Counted from the first letter of the stretch, positions 8,883 through 18,752 are shown. The stretch: DNA of 64,000 nt from Deltaproteobacteria bacterium HGW-Deltaproteobacteria-18 (GCA_002841885.1 PHBE01000015.1:34936-98935), one strand, 5' to 3'. The notes: generated from the letters alone by a model not told the origin. Translations and numbers: made by a program.

Positions 8883-11006
8883 ATGACCTCCACCCAGCAC
8901 GCGCCGACCACCCAATCATCCGCCACGCCCCGCATCCTGCTGGTCGAAGACAACGCCATTGTCGCCTTCGACATGCAGCAGCGCCTGCAAAAGCTCGGCT
9001 ACCAGGTCCAGGGCATCATCAAATCCGGCGAAGAGGCCATTGCCTCCGTATCACGGCAGGCTCCGTCACTGATCCTCATGGACATCTTTCTCGATGGACG
9101 CATCGACGGCATCGAGGCGGCCAAGGCCATTCTCGAGACCACGCAGATCCCCATCATCTTCCTGACCGGTCATGATGACGAAGAGACCCTTAACCGCGCC
9201 AAGATCACCGAAACCTTCGGGTACATCATAAAGCCCGCCGAATCCCGGGATCTGCACGTCGCCATCGAGATCGCGCTCTACAAGCATGCCGCAGCCCTGG
9301 CGCTGCAAAAAAGCGAACAGCAGTACCGGCTTCTATTCGACTCCATGCTGAACGGCTTCGCCCTGCACGAGGTAGTGACCGACAATGCCGATAAACCCAG
9401 GGACCTGCTTTTCCTCGACGTCAACCCGGCCTTTGCCAGCTTCTTCGGCCTGCCCGCAAAAGACATCGTCGGGCGCAGTTTGCGCGAAATCTCGGAAAAG
9501 GTTGAGCCGTACTGGATCGACATCCTCGCCAAAACCGCCATGACCCGGGAGTCGATCCGTTTCGATAGCTTCGCGGGATTCGTGGACAAGCATTTCTCCG
9601 TCGTCGCCTTCAGCCCCCAGCCCCGGCAGGTCGCCGCCATATTCGAGGACACCACCAGACGCAAGGATGCCGAAAAGCATCTGCAGCACAGGACCTTCCA
9701 TGACGCTCTGACCAACCTGCCAAACCGCGCCCTGTGCCTTGACCGCATCCAGCAGGGCATGGAGCGCAGCCAGGTGCGCGACGACTACCTTTTTGCCGTC
9801 GTGCAGATCGACATCGACCGCTTCAAGGACGTCAACGACAGCCTCGGGCATCTTGTCGGCGACCAGCTGCTTCAGGCCATCGGCCGTATCCTGCTCGATA
9901 CCGTGTCCGCCGTGGACACGGTGGCGCGCCTGGGCGATGACGAGTTCGTGGTCCTGCTGGAGGAATTGCCCTCCAGGAAGGCGGGCACGGCCACCATAAA
10001 AAAAATCAAGTCCGCCCTGAACCGCACCCTGGACATCGAGAACCACCCCATCCACATCAGCGCATGTTTCGGAGCCATCTTCGGACCCAACGAATACACC
10101 TTGCCCGAGTACTTTCTGCAGGGAGCCAACATCGCCCTGCGCCACGCCCAGGAACAGGGTCTGGACCAGCTACGGTTTTACGCGCCGGAGATGCAGGACA
10201 AGGCGCTCAAAAAACTGGATACGGAAACCCGGCTGCGCAACGCTATCAGCGAAAACGAGTTCTTTCTGGCCCTGCAGCCGATCTTCTCGATCAATCAGAG
10301 CCCGACCTTGAGCGGCTTCGAAGCCCTGCTGCGCTGGAAACCCAGGGACAAGGACTGGGTTCCCCCCAGCGAGTTCATCCCCATTGCCGAACAGACCGGA
10401 CTCATCCTGCCCATCGGACAGTGGGTACTGGAACAGTCCTGCATGGTGCTGCGCTCCTGGGCCGAAAAATATCCGGAGCACCCGCTTAGCGTGTCCGTCA
10501 ACCTGTCCGCGCGGCAGTTCTCAGATCCCGACTTGGTGCAGAACCTGTTCAACTGCATCCGCCACAACCGCATCAACCCCTCGCAGCTCAAGCTTGAAAT
10601 CACGGAAAGCGACGTCATGACCAACCCCGAGGCAACGATCCAGAAGCTTCGCATCATGAAGGAGCTCGGCATGGCCATCCTGGTCGATGATTTTGGCACG
10701 GGCTACTCATCCATGAGCTATCTGCAACGATTTCCCATCGACACGCTCAAGATCGACCGCAGCTTCGTGACCCATCTGGACAAGCACGCCAACCGCGTCA
10801 TCGTGCGCACCATCATCAATCTGGCCCACAGCCTTGGGCTGTCCGTGGTCGCCGAAGGCATCGAGACCGAAGGGCAATATCTGGCGCTCAAGGAGATGGG
10901 CTGCGAATACGCCCAGGGCTATCATTTCTCCAGACCCATCCTGCTCGACCAGGTCGACGAGTTCATCTGTGGGCATTTCAATAAAACAGGGGCGCTCCCG
11001 TCATGA
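8883..11006 (+). CDS. Response regulator with PAS, degenerate GGDEF and EAL domains (c-di-GMP phosphodiesterase)
   Basis: Cytoplasmic signalling protein of 707 residues. A receiver domain comes first (phospho-acceptor about Asp67 in LILMDIF), then a PAS domain (about 145-265), a GGDEF domain (about 275-440) whose signature is GDDEF instead of GGDEF, and an EAL domain (about 450-700) with FEALLRW, LEITESD, DDFGTGYSS, KIDRSF and AEGIETE. The EAL catalytic set looks intact and the GGDEF site is altered, so net activity is probably c-di-GMP hydrolysis (inference). It would respond to phosphorylation and a PAS ligand. Start choice: the ATG at 8883 fits the domain start; an ATG at 8847 and a TTG at 8820 are in frame, and no strong ribosome site decides between them. 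Confidence 0.85.
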   Translation: MTSTQHAPTTQSSATPRILLVEDNAIVAFDMQQRLQKLGYQVQGIIKSGEEAIASVSRQAPSLILMDIFLDGRIDGIEAAKAILETTQIPIIFLTGHDDEETLNRAKITETFGYIIKPAESRDLHVAIEIALYKHAAALALQKSEQQYRLLFDSMLNGFALHEVVTDNADKPRDLLFLDVNPAFASFFGLPAKDIVGRSLREISEKVEPYWIDILAKTAMTRESIRFDSFAGFVDKHFSVVAFSPQPRQVAAIFEDTTRRKDAEKHLQHRTFHDALTNLPNRALCLDRIQQGMERSQVRDDYLFAVVQIDIDRFKDVNDSLGHLVGDQLLQAIGRILLDTVSAVDTVARLGDDEFVVLLEELPSRKAGTATIKKIKSALNRTLDIENHPIHISACFGAIFGPNEYTLPEYFLQGANIALRHAQEQGLDQLRFYAPEMQDKALKKLDTETRLRNAISENEFFLALQPIFSINQSPTLSGFEALLRWKPRDKDWVPPSEFIPIAEQTGLILPIGQWVLEQSCMVLRSWAEKYPEHPLSVSVNLSARQFSDPDLVQNLFNCIRHNRINPSQLKLEITESDVMTNPEATIQKLRIMKELGMAILVDDFGTGYSSMSYLQRFPIDTLKIDRSFVTHLDKHANRVIVRTIINLAHSLGLSVVAEGIETEGQYLALKEMGCEYAQGYHFSRPILLDQVDEFICGHFNKTGALPS

Positions 11007-11022
11007 AACGGCAACGCCCCTG
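10981..11022 (-). terminator. Intrinsic terminator of the COG2509 flavoprotein gene
   Basis: Stem CAGGGGCG (10987-10994) pairs with CGCCCCTG (11015-11022), with a shorter CCGT/ACGG stem inside. On the minus strand it is followed by TTTTATT. It overlaps the last codons of the convergent plus-strand EAL gene. Confidence 0.65.
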
Positions 11023-11053
11023 CTGATCGCACACTATCCCGGAATTATTGTTT

Positions 11054-12439
11054 CTATCCCTTGGCCAGAATGCTCTTGGCCGGGATGAGCCCCGTGGCTG
11101 CGGCGGATACGATGTTTCCGGCCACTCCCGGTCCGTCTCCGGCAACGTAAAGCCCCTCGATGGCCGTCTGCAGGTTCTCGTCGCATTCAACCTGCGTGGC
11201 GAAAAACTTGATCTCCGGCGCATACAGGAGCGTTTCGTCGTTGGCCACCCCAGGCACGACCTGGTTGAGCTTTTCGAGACCCTCCACCAGATTGGCCAGG
11301 ATGCGCTCGGGCAGGGCCATGGCGATATCCCCGCAAACGACCTTCTTGAGCGTGGGCTCAATGTAGCTGTTGCGGATGCGGTTCCAGGTGGAACGACGGC
11401 CGCGCTTCAGGTCGCCGAAACGTTGCAGGATGGGCTTTCCGCCCCCGATGAGGGTTGCTAGACGGCCGATGGATTCGCCATAGGCCTGGTTGTCGGTGAC
11501 GGGCTCGTTCAGGACCACCTTTGACAGAAAGGCAAAGTTGGTATTCTCGCTCTTCTTGTCCATGTAGGCGTGCCCGTTGACGCAGACGAAATCCTGGTAG
11601 TTTTCCTGGGCGATGAAACCGCCGTAGTTGGTGCAGAAGGTGCGGGTCAGGTCGTCGTACTTGGAGGTGCGGACGAAGAAAGTCGGGTCGTAGATGATGG
11701 AGCACAGATCCTGCATGATCTCGTTGTGCACTTCGACGCGCACGCCGACCTCGATGCCGCGCTGGGTCACGGCCAGGCCGTGGCGCTGCACGAGCTGACC
11801 GACCCACTCCGCGCCCACCCTGCCCGGAGCGAGAATGACGTTTTCCGCCAGATACTCGCCCTTGGCCGTGGTCACGCCGCGCACCCGGCCGCCCTCGACC
11901 AGGATGTCGACCACCTCTTCCTTGGTGCGCACGGTCACGCCCCTGGACTTGATGTAATCGACCATGCCGGTGATGTGGCCGGGCAGATTGTCGCTGCCGA
12001 GGTGCTTCTGCTTGATGACCAGAAGATCGATGCCGAACTTGCGGGCTTCCTTGCGGATGGAACGGGCCTCGTCGATATTGGTCGGATAGACCTTGCCGTC
12101 CATGTTGAAGCGGTTGAAGATGGCCTCGGTTTCATCGATGAGCGCAGTGGCCTTGCCCAGACTCATGAACTGGGTCAGATCGGTCTTGCCCAGCTTGGGT
12201 ATGAAATTGAGCTTGCCGTCGGAAAAGAGCCCGGCTCCGCCCATGCCCGCCAGGATATTGCATGGCTTGCAGTGGATGCAGTCCTGCTCCTCGGTCATGG
12301 GACAGTTGCGGATCAGGGATTCCCGGCCCTTCTCGATCAAAAGCACATCGAGGCTCGCATGCTCGGCCAGATGGTAGGCCGCAAACAGACCGGCCGGACC
12401 GCCGCCGACAATGATCACGTCATGGACTTTCTTCTGCAT
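11054..12439 (-). CDS. FAD-dependent oxidoreductase of the COG2509 type
   Basis: Predicted flavoprotein dehydrogenase of 461 residues. The N-terminus carries a classic FAD Rossmann motif (VGGGPAGLFAAYH). It is followed by a cysteine cluster of the form NCP...DCIHCKPCN near residues 45-60 and GGAGLFSDGKL, and the C-terminus has YVAGDGPGVAGNI, the second FAD-contacting motif of this fold. The family is widespread in anaerobes and has no firmly assigned substrate, so only a redox role can be stated. It starts 2 bp after the bipA stop codon, so it is translationally linked to bipA and ends at the terminator near 11000. Confidence 0.8.
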   Translation of the reverse strand: MQKKVHDVIIVGGGPAGLFAAYHLAEHASLDVLLIEKGRESLIRNCPMTEEQDCIHCKPCNILAGMGGAGLFSDGKLNFIPKLGKTDLTQFMSLGKATALIDETEAIFNRFNMDGKVYPTNIDEARSIRKEARKFGIDLLVIKQKHLGSDNLPGHITGMVDYIKSRGVTVRTKEEVVDILVEGGRVRGVTTAKGEYLAENVILAPGRVGAEWVGQLVQRHGLAVTQRGIEVGVRVEVHNEIMQDLCSIIYDPTFFVRTSKYDDLTRTFCTNYGGFIAQENYQDFVCVNGHAYMDKKSENTNFAFLSKVVLNEPVTDNQAYGESIGRLATLIGGGKPILQRFGDLKRGRRSTWNRIRNSYIEPTLKKVVCGDIAMALPERILANLVEGLEKLNQVVPGVANDETLLYAPEIKFFATQVECDENLQTAIEGLYVAGDGPGVAGNIVSAAATGLIPAKSILAKG

Positions 12440-12441
12440 CT

Positions 12442-14283
12442 CTATTTTCCTTCGATCTTCTTCTTGCGAGCGCCCATGCTGTGCCGCTTCTGGGCCGAGA
12501 GCTCGATCTTGCGCAAACGGATGTTCAGGGGAGTGATCTCGACCATCTCGTCGTCGCGGATGAAATTGAGCGCCATCTCGAGCGTCATGGGCAATACGGG
12601 AGTCAGGATGATGGCTTCATCCTTGCCCGAGGCGCGCATGTTGGTCAGCTTCTTTTCCTTGCAGGGGTTGATGTCGATGTCGTTGTCGCGATTGTGCTCG
12701 CCAACGATCATGCCTTCGTAGACCGCATCGCCGGGGCGCACGAACATCCTGCCGCGCGGCTCCAGGTTGAAAAGAGCGTACGGCACGGCCTGACCCTGAC
12801 GGTCGCAGACCAGCGAACCGGAAAAACGGGTCGGAAAATCGCCCCGGTACTCGCCGTATCCGTCGAACAGGGAGTTCATGATGCCCGTGCCCTTGGTGTC
12901 GGTCAAAAATTCGTCCCGATAGCCGATGAGCGCACGTGACGGAACGGAAAATTCCATGCGCACGCGGCCACTGCCGTTGTTGACCAGATTGAGGAGCTTG
13001 CTGCGGCGGATGGACAGCTTCTCCGTGACCACGCCCATGAAGGCCTCATCGCAGTCGACGTAGACATGCTCCATGGGTTCCAGGACCTTGCCGCCGTCCT
13101 TCTTGTAGATGACTTCCGGCCGTCCGACACCCAGCTCGAACCCTTCACGGCGCATGGTCTCGATGATGATGGCCAGCTGGAATTCGCCACGGCCCTTGAC
13201 GATCATGGAGTCCTTGTCCTCGCTCTCCTCGACCTGGATGGCCACGTTGGTCAGGGCCTCTTTTTCGAGACGATCCTTGATCTTGCGCGACTGCACGATC
13301 TTGCCCTCGCGTCCGGCAAAGGGCGAGGTGTTGATGGTGAAGCGCATGGAAACGGTGGGTTCGTCCACGTCGATGCGCTTCAGACGCACCGGGCTCTCCT
13401 TCAGGCAGATGGTGTCGCCGATGCTGACCTTGTTCAAACCAGCCATGACCACGATGTCACCCATCTCGACGGCAGTCTGATCCTTGAGCTGCATTCCTTC
13501 GTAGGCCTGGACCTTGGTCGGCCGGAAGGCGAGCTGATCTTTTTCGCCCATGCACAGAAGGTCGGCCTTTTCCTGCAGCAGGCCGGCCTTGATCTTGCCG
13601 ATGACAAGACGGCCCAGATAATCCGAATACCCAAGATCCGAGACAAGCATCTGGAAAGGCGCCGCCGGATCGAAACGGGGGCCGGGAATATGCTCCACAA
13701 TGAGGTCGAAGAGACAGCCGAGGTCCTTGCCGGGCTCATCGAGCACGGGCGAGGCCACGCCGTCGCGACCGATGGCGTAGAGCACCGGAAATTCAAGCTG
13801 GTCCTCATCGGCGCCAAGGTCGATGAACAGGTCGTAAACTTCGTCCAGAACTTCCTGCGGCCGGGCATCGGCGCGGTCGATCTTGTTGACCACGACCAGG
13901 ATGGGCAGGCTCGCGTCCAGGGCTTTCTTGAGCACGAACCGGGTCTGGGGCAGCGGGCCTTCCGAGGAGTCCACCAGAAGCACCGCGCCGTCGACCATGG
14001 ACAGGGCGCGTTCCACTTCCCCGCCAAAATCGGCATGGCCGGGAGTGTCGACGATATTGATCTTCACGCCTTTCCAGCGCACGGAGCAATTCTTGGCAGC
14101 GATGGTGATGCCGCGTTCACGCTCCAAGTCCATGGAATCCATGACGCGGTCGTCCACGGCCTGATTGTCCCGGAAAACTCCGGACTGTCGGAACATGACA
14201 TCCACCAGAGTGGTCTTGCCATGGTCAACGTGTGCTATGATTGCGATATTTCTGATATTGTCATTCTTCTGCATGGTGGGCAT
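12442..14283 (-). CDS. typA: Ribosome-associated translational GTPase TypA/BipA
   Basis: EF-G-like GTPase of 613 residues that binds ribosomes and supports growth under stress and at low temperature. G1 is AHVDHGKTT, the switch region is RERGITI, G3 is DTPGHADF and G4 is NKIDRAD; elongation-factor domain II/III and the BipA C-terminal domain follow. The frame extends upstream, but the ATG at 14283 has CGAGGAAAAT immediately before it and gives the normal family length. The last residues are basic ([12 protein letters not shown]). It forms a two-gene unit with the flavoprotein downstream. Confidence 0.95.
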   Translation of the reverse strand: MPTMQKNDNIRNIAIIAHVDHGKTTLVDVMFRQSGVFRDNQAVDDRVMDSMDLERERGITIAAKNCSVRWKGVKINIVDTPGHADFGGEVERALSMVDGAVLLVDSSEGPLPQTRFVLKKALDASLPILVVVNKIDRADARPQEVLDEVYDLFIDLGADEDQLEFPVLYAIGRDGVASPVLDEPGKDLGCLFDLIVEHIPGPRFDPAAPFQMLVSDLGYSDYLGRLVIGKIKAGLLQEKADLLCMGEKDQLAFRPTKVQAYEGMQLKDQTAVEMGDIVVMAGLNKVSIGDTICLKESPVRLKRIDVDEPTVSMRFTINTSPFAGREGKIVQSRKIKDRLEKEALTNVAIQVEESEDKDSMIVKGRGEFQLAIIIETMRREGFELGVGRPEVIYKKDGGKVLEPMEHVYVDCDEAFMGVVTEKLSIRRSKLLNLVNNGSGRVRMEFSVPSRALIGYRDEFLTDTKGTGIMNSLFDGYGEYRGDFPTRFSGSLVCDRQGQAVPYALFNLEPRGRMFVRPGDAVYEGMIVGEHNRDNDIDINPCKEKKLTNMRASGKDEAIILTPVLPMTLEMALNFIRDDEMVEITPLNIRLRKIELSAQKRHSMGARKKKIEGK

Positions 14284-14504
14284 ATTTTCCTCGTAGAGCA
14301 TAAAAAACGGCTTCCTTAACTGAAGCCGATGTGGAGCTGGTCGCACGGCGCACAACACACGGCGCACGACACTATTTTTCCATTACGCGCACCTTTCGGG
14401 CGACGTCAAGAAGGAAAGAAACGAAAAAAGCGGATCTTTTTTAAGGGCGCAAATCCGGACAGGCGGCCGTATGAAGGCAGGCGGCAAGAGAAGAGCCTGG
14501 AAGC

Positions 14505-14942
14505 CTACTTGAACATCCCGCAGCGCATGTTGCGGATGGCATCCTTGAACTGAATTTCGGCAGTGCAGGGCTTCATCAATTTCTGGACATAGCCAAGGCC
14601 AAAAGTGGGATGATCAATGACATCGCCGATCTGAAACGTGCGCTCCATGCTGTAGGAAAGAGGCTTTGCGCAGGGGGTGACCAGCTTTTCCCACTGTTCG
14701 AACAGGGCCTGGGCCTGCTTGGTGGAGGCCAGGGCCGCCTTCTTGGGACGCGGTGTGGCGGGCTTTTTGACCTTGGGCTCGGCAGTGGGAGACACGTAGG
14801 CGTGACGTGCGTTACAAACCTTGCACTCGACCTTGGCGATCTTCTCGCCGGACATGACGACCACATGATGGTCGGTCACGGTCTTGCATTTCTTGCATTG
14901 AGACTCGACGGAACTGCCTGCTTGTATTTGATTTTCTGTCAT
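14505..14942 (-). CDS. Zinc-ribbon protein with a basic linker, function unknown
   Basis: Protein of 145 residues. An N-terminal zinc ribbon is suggested by CKKC (about 16-19) and CKVC (about 37-40). A Lys/Pro/Ala-rich basic linker (about 55-75) follows, and the C-terminal domain (GDVIDHPTFGLGYV...IQFKDAIRNMRCGM) resembles the short beta-barrel found at the end of some DNA- or RNAP-binding proteins, in which a hydrophobic/His-Pro-x-Phe-Gly-x-Gly motif is typical. A nucleic-acid-binding role is plausible but not shown. The start has AAAGGA upstream. The leader contains a terminator-like hairpin, described separately. Confidence 0.75.
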   Translation of the reverse strand: MTENQIQAGSSVESQCKKCKTVTDHHVVVMSGEKIAKVECKVCNARHAYVSPTAEPKVKKPATPRPKKAALASTKQAQALFEQWEKLVTPCAKPLSYSMERTFQIGDVIDHPTFGLGYVQKLMKPCTAEIQFKDAIRNMRCGMFK

Positions 14943-14970
14943 GATCGATCCTTTAAAGTAACGTTGCGGG

Positions 14971-15002
14971 AAAAAAAAGCCACAAGGGAAAGTCCTTGTG
15001 GC
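14971..15002 (-). terminator. Terminator-like hairpin in the leader of the zinc-ribbon gene
   Basis: A perfect 9-bp stem (GCCACAAGG at 14979-14987 with CCTTGTGGC at 14994-15002) is followed on the minus strand by eight T residues. It lies on the coding strand only 29 bp ahead of the zinc-ribbon gene start. There is no minus-strand gene upstream that it could terminate, so it may be an attenuator or end a very short RNA. Confidence 0.6.
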
Positions 15003-15019
15003 ATGTTCTCTATTTAAGC

Positions 15020-15048
15020 ACTCTACCCGCTTCCCGTGCGCGAGGCAA
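15020..15048 (-). promoter_or_regulatory. Candidate sigma-70 promoter of the zinc-ribbon gene
   Basis: -35 TTGCCT (15043-15048), a 17-bp spacer and -10 TAGAGT (15020-15025) on the minus strand. Transcription would start near 15013, just before the terminator-like hairpin. Confidence 0.35.
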
Positions 15049-15099
15049 TGGCCGAATTCGCCATTTTGTCATACACAGTCTTTTCCCGCCTTCGCACCG

Positions 15100-15128
15100 T
15101 TGACAGCGCCCGTCTCGCCGCGCATTGT
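15100..15128 (+). promoter_or_regulatory. Candidate promoter of the FMN riboswitch/ribB transcript
   Basis: A perfect TTGACA -35 (15100-15105), a 17-bp spacer and -10 CATTGT (15123-15128; three of six consensus bases). The predicted start near 15135 coincides with the first base of the riboswitch. Confidence 0.5.
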
Positions 15129-15133
15129 GCCCA

Positions 15134-15275
15134 CTTCTCAGGGCGGGGTGCAATTCCCCACCGGCGGTATCCCGTTTTTTGGCGGGGAGCCCGCGAGCGC
15201 TTCCGGGGGTCCGGAAGGTCAGCAGATCCGGTGAGAAGCCGGAGCCGACGGTGACAGTCCGGATGAAAGAGAAGA
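15134..15275 (+). ncRNA. FMN riboswitch (RFN element)
   Basis: The conserved RFN blocks are all visible in order: TCTCAGGGCGGGGTG at the 5' end, CACCGGCGGTAT, CCGCGAGCG, the GGTCAGCAGATCCGGTG core, GAAGCCGGAGCCGACGGT, and AGTCCGGATGAAAGAGAAGA at the 3' end. The aptamer binds flavin mononucleotide. It lies about 70 bp upstream of ribB on the same strand, the usual arrangement for feedback control of riboflavin synthesis. Only ribB follows here, so the rest of the rib pathway must be regulated elsewhere. Confidence 0.95.
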
Positions 15276-15347
15276 CGGCCGCCGTTCACGGGCGTGAACG
15301 GATTTTTGCCGCGCCCTGATTCACGCTCAATTCCAAGGAGAACCAAC

Positions 15348-16004
15348 GTGAATCAGTTTTCAGAGAATTTTGAAAACACCCCTCCCAGCGTCCGGGTCGA
15401 ACGCGCCCTTGCGGCCTTGCAACAAGGCCGGGGGGTGCTGGTCACCGACAACGAGAACCGCGAAAACGAAGGCGACCTGATCTTCGCCGCCCAGTCCCTG
15501 ACCGCAGCCCAGATGGCCATGCTCATCCGCGAATGCAGCGGCATTGTCTGCCTCTGCCTGCCCGAGGACAAGGTCCGCGCCCTGGAACTGGCGCCCATGG
15601 TCAGCAACAACTCCAGCCGCTATCAAACCGCGTTTACCGTCTCCATCGAAGCCGCCCAGGGAGTGACCACCGGCGTGTCCGCCGCCGACCGCGTGCGCAC
15701 GGTACAGGCCGCCATCGCCGACGATGCCCGGCCCGCCGATCTGCATCGCCCGGGGCACATCTTCCCGCTGCGCGCCTGCCCGGGCGGAGTGCTGGAGCGC
15801 GAAGGCCACACCGAGGCCACCGTGGACCTCATGCGCCTGGCCGGACTCAAACCCTGCGGCGTGCTGTGCGAAGTCACCAACGAAGACGGCACCATGGCCC
15901 GCATGCCCGAAATCCAGGAGTTCGGCAGACGCCACGACCTTCCCGTGGTGACCATCGACGACATCAAGGAATACATCCTGGCGTCTGCGCAGGCCGCGAG
16001 CTAG
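15348..16004 (+). CDS. ribB: 3,4-dihydroxy-2-butanone 4-phosphate synthase
   Basis: Converts ribulose 5-phosphate to the four-carbon precursor of riboflavin, releasing formate. The protein has 218 residues and is the stand-alone RibB form without a GTP cyclohydrolase II domain. The acidic metal/catalytic loop RENEGDL is near residue 38, [10 protein letters not shown] near 135 and [13 protein letters not shown] near 155. The GTG at 15348 is chosen because AAGGAGAACCAAC sits directly before it; longer frames would run into the riboswitch. It is controlled by the FMN riboswitch upstream. Confidence 0.95.
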   Translation: MNQFSENFENTPPSVRVERALAALQQGRGVLVTDNENRENEGDLIFAAQSLTAAQMAMLIRECSGIVCLCLPEDKVRALELAPMVSNNSSRYQTAFTVSIEAAQGVTTGVSAADRVRTVQAAIADDARPADLHRPGHIFPLRACPGGVLEREGHTEATVDLMRLAGLKPCGVLCEVTNEDGTMARMPEIQEFGRRHDLPVVTIDDIKEYILASAQAAS

Positions 16005-16246
16005 AACCACGGCAAAAAGTCGTCATTCCCCCGAAGAAGTGCGCCCACGCTTTGATGCATTGAAATACGGTGTTATCGCCTGCCCAGGCCAGGCGCACGT
16101 CCGCGGAAATGTCTCCTGAAGGAGCTTCACGACTTTGTGCAGATTCCTGACCAGAATACCAGACGCGGCGCGTCCGACCGACGCGCCGCGCCTGCTTCGC
16201 ACATCCGGGCTGGACTTTTGCCGCCCGCCTTTGTAGCCGCACGCTC

Positions 16247-16711
16247 ATGACCCCTGCCATAAACGCCGCAAAAAAAGCCGGAATCACATTCGTCGTTCGT
16301 GAATATGACCATGACCCTTCGTGCACTTCCTATGGATTGGAAGCGGCCGAAAAACTCGGCGTCGACCCCGGACAGGTCTTCAAGACCCTGGTCGCGGATA
16401 TGGGCGGAGAGCTGGTTGTGGCCGTAATTCCGGTGGAGAGCATGCTCGGGCTCAAGCATCTGGCCAAGGCCGCCGGGGCCAAGAAGGCGGCCATGGCCGA
16501 CCGGACCCTCGTGGAGCGTACCACCGGCTACGTTCTCGGCGGGGTCAGCCCTCTTGGACAGAAAAAGCGGCTGCGCACCTTCATCGACGACTCGGCCCAG
16601 TCTCACCAGGCCATCATGGTCAGCGGAGGACGGCGCGGCCTGGACATCGAACTCGCTCCGGAAGACCTGGCCCGTATGACCGGCGCCCGCTTTGCTCCTC
16701 TGGCGCAATAG
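16247..16711 (+). CDS. ybaK: Cys-tRNA(Pro)/Cys-tRNA(Cys) deacylase YbaK
   Basis: Single-domain trans-editing enzyme (154 residues) that hydrolyses mischarged Cys-tRNA(Pro). The YbaK/aaRS-associated fold shows VFKTLV (with the family's conserved lysine), the GGVSPLGQ loop and the C-terminal VSGGRRGLDIEL strand. It stands alone between ribB and the NERD gene, with about 240 bp on its 5' side and 190 bp on its 3' side. The assignment rests on these motifs and the family length. Confidence 0.92.
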   Translation: MTPAINAAKKAGITFVVREYDHDPSCTSYGLEAAEKLGVDPGQVFKTLVADMGGELVVAVIPVESMLGLKHLAKAAGAKKAAMADRTLVERTTGYVLGGVSPLGQKKRLRTFIDDSAQSHQAIMVSGGRRGLDIELAPEDLARMTGARFAPLAQ

Positions 16712-16902
16712 AGCCCGCCCCTGCACATGGTTCCGGACAAACACGATTTTGGAATCGGTCGCGAGGTTCGCTTTTTTGAGCGAGGCGCATTTCCTCTGAC
16801 GGCAACTGTCATACAGTACTGCAAGCCTTGACTTATTTCCAGATCCAAGGCTTATAGTACGCGAGTCAGGGACTACGTAACGAGAGAACACGTCGAGGCG
16901 TC

Positions 16903-18621
16903 ATGGCTCATATTCACGACAAAGCGACTCAAGGCAGCATCAGCCAGGCATCTGCCCAGCGCAAGGACATCCTGCTGCGCATCATTGTGCCCCTGGTTTT
17001 GGTCCTGATACTTGGAGCTGCGGGCCTGTTCGCGTTCAGACATGGCCTGCCATGGGTCACAGCCCTCTTTGCAGTGTTCTTCATAGCGGCCATCCTGCGG
17101 TTTGAAGAAATCGGCCTTACCCTTGCGCACTATCCCGCGCATTCGCAGACAAACGCCCGGGCCGAACAGATCGTGGGCAAGACGTTGCGGGAACTCCCCG
17201 ATGAATACCACATTTTCCACAATCTGCATTTCGACGGCAACCGCCTGGATCATGCCGTCATCGGCCCCAACGGGCTGTTCCTGATCAGGACCCGAAGCCA
17301 TGTCGGGAATGTCATGGCCGCGGGCGAAGCCCTGCGCCTCAACGGCTGGCCATTCCTGCTGGACATGCTGACCCAGTGCTGGAACCTGACCCAAAAACTG
17401 ACCAGACACCTGGATCTGCAGTACGCCGGAGGAGTGCACCCCTGCCCGGTGCTTTGCTTCAGCCGGGCCAGCGTCGGCATTGCGGGACCGGTTCGAGGGA
17501 CGCTGGTGGTCGAGGCAGGAAATCTGGTGCAGGCCATCCTGACCCACGAAGATGCCTTGCCCGCCGAAAAAATGCATGTATTGATCGACAAGCTGTCCGG
17601 GCTGGTGAGTTCCGACACCGGATCTCAACTCCACGGCGAGGATGTACCCCAGGCCAGCCATGCGCCGAAGGGCCCGGCCGAATCAAGTCGCCCCGTGTGC
17701 ACCAAATGCCGCCACCAGCCAAGCCGTGAAGAATTGGAGCTCTTCCCCGGCGAGTGTCCCAAATGCGGTCTCCTCTATTCCTTCAAACCCGATGAATCCC
17801 TGTCAGCGCCGCAGGACCCGCCTGCAAAGGGTGCCTGGAAGCCGAGCCTCCTGCATCTGGGAATGGCCGTTGTGCTCATCGCCGGAAGCGCGGGTTACTT
17901 CGCGCACAGACAGGGTCTATTGGGTCTGGAAAAGCCGTTCACCGAGTCGAACCGGATGGCCGACGCCAAGCCCGAGGCATCCGCTACACCCGGTGTCCCG
18001 GTGCAAAACGGCACCTCAGCCTCCGCAATGGCTGAACAACCCGCTCCCGATGGCAACCACACCACCCCACCGCAGGCCAAAATCGTTTCACCGGCCCCGG
18101 CTCCCGGAAACGGCACGGCAGAAGGCGGGACCGCGTTGCCGGTCTTCTCCCGATCCAATGACGGAGCCACCCCGCCCACGACCGAGTCGGACCTCGGAAC
18201 GAACTCGTCCGTCGCCGTTGCGGCGCTTTCGCTTCCAAAAGCCACCGCAGCGAATGCGGAGGCGCACCCGAATGCCACTTTGTCAAACACGAACGCAAAT
18301 TCCGGCGACACGGTCCGGAACTCTACCGCGCCAGGCAAGAAGGATTCGAAGCCAAAATCCGATACGGCCAAAGAGGCACCCAAAGCCCCTGAGGGATCGT
18401 TCGACAAAGGCAGGCTTGTCGTCACCTCTTCCCGTCCTCTTGTCCTGTGGTTCAGGAACCAGCAGACCTACAAGGAGTTCGGTCCCTTCGAGATCAAGGC
18501 CAGAAGCGTGAAGGACATCGTCCTGCCCAAGGGCTTCTACAGCGTGGTCTATCTGGAAAACGGGAAGCGCAGACAGACGACCATGAGTTTCCTGAGCGAC
18601 CAGGGACAGCTCGAGTTCTAG
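16903..18621 (+). CDS. Membrane protein with NERD domain, zinc ribbon and Ala/Pro/Thr-rich region
   Basis: Protein of 572 residues. Two transmembrane segments (about 23-45 and 48-66) precede a NERD (nuclease-related) domain at about 82-180, with the family feature DHAVIGPNGLFLIRT. A CxxC...CxxC zinc ribbon (about 266-292) and a third hydrophobic segment (about 313-332) follow. Next come some 150 residues of low-complexity Ala/Pro/Thr/Asn sequence, then a compact C-terminal beta-rich region (about 500-572). NERD domains are thought to relate to restriction-like nucleases; no confirmed role exists for this arrangement. The soluble segments and the membrane anchor suggest a nucleic-acid or envelope function. 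The gene is monocistronic and ends at a strong bidirectional terminator. Confidence 0.75.
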   Translation: MAHIHDKATQGSISQASAQRKDILLRIIVPLVLVLILGAAGLFAFRHGLPWVTALFAVFFIAAILRFEEIGLTLAHYPAHSQTNARAEQIVGKTLRELPDEYHIFHNLHFDGNRLDHAVIGPNGLFLIRTRSHVGNVMAAGEALRLNGWPFLLDMLTQCWNLTQKLTRHLDLQYAGGVHPCPVLCFSRASVGIAGPVRGTLVVEAGNLVQAILTHEDALPAEKMHVLIDKLSGLVSSDTGSQLHGEDVPQASHAPKGPAESSRPVCTKCRHQPSREELELFPGECPKCGLLYSFKPDESLSAPQDPPAKGAWKPSLLHLGMAVVLIAGSAGYFAHRQGLLGLEKPFTESNRMADAKPEASATPGVPVQNGTSASAMAEQPAPDGNHTTPPQAKIVSPAPAPGNGTAEGGTALPVFSRSNDGATPPTTESDLGTNSSVAVAALSLPKATAANAEAHPNATLSNTNANSGDTVRNSTAPGKKDSKPKSDTAKEAPKAPEGSFDKGRLVVTSSRPLVLWFRNQQTYKEFGPFEIKARSVKDIVLPKGFYSVVYLENGKRRQTTMSFLSDQGQLEF

Positions 18622-18684
18622 CCCGGACGCTCCAACGCCCTTCGGGCACAGCCTGGGGCGCGATTACGCGCTGCATGAACAAGA

Positions 18685-18732
18685 AAAACCCTGCGTCACG
18701 GAAAGAAAGAGTTTACCGTGACGCAGGGTTTT
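18685..18732. terminator. Bidirectional terminator between the NERD gene and phnE
   Basis: A 17-bp perfect inverted repeat (AAAACCCTGCGTCACGG at 18685-18701 and its complement at 18716-18732), A-rich on the left and T-rich on the right, between convergent genes. Confidence 0.85.
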
Positions 18733-18752
18733 CTGCTTTTCTGCGATGAATG

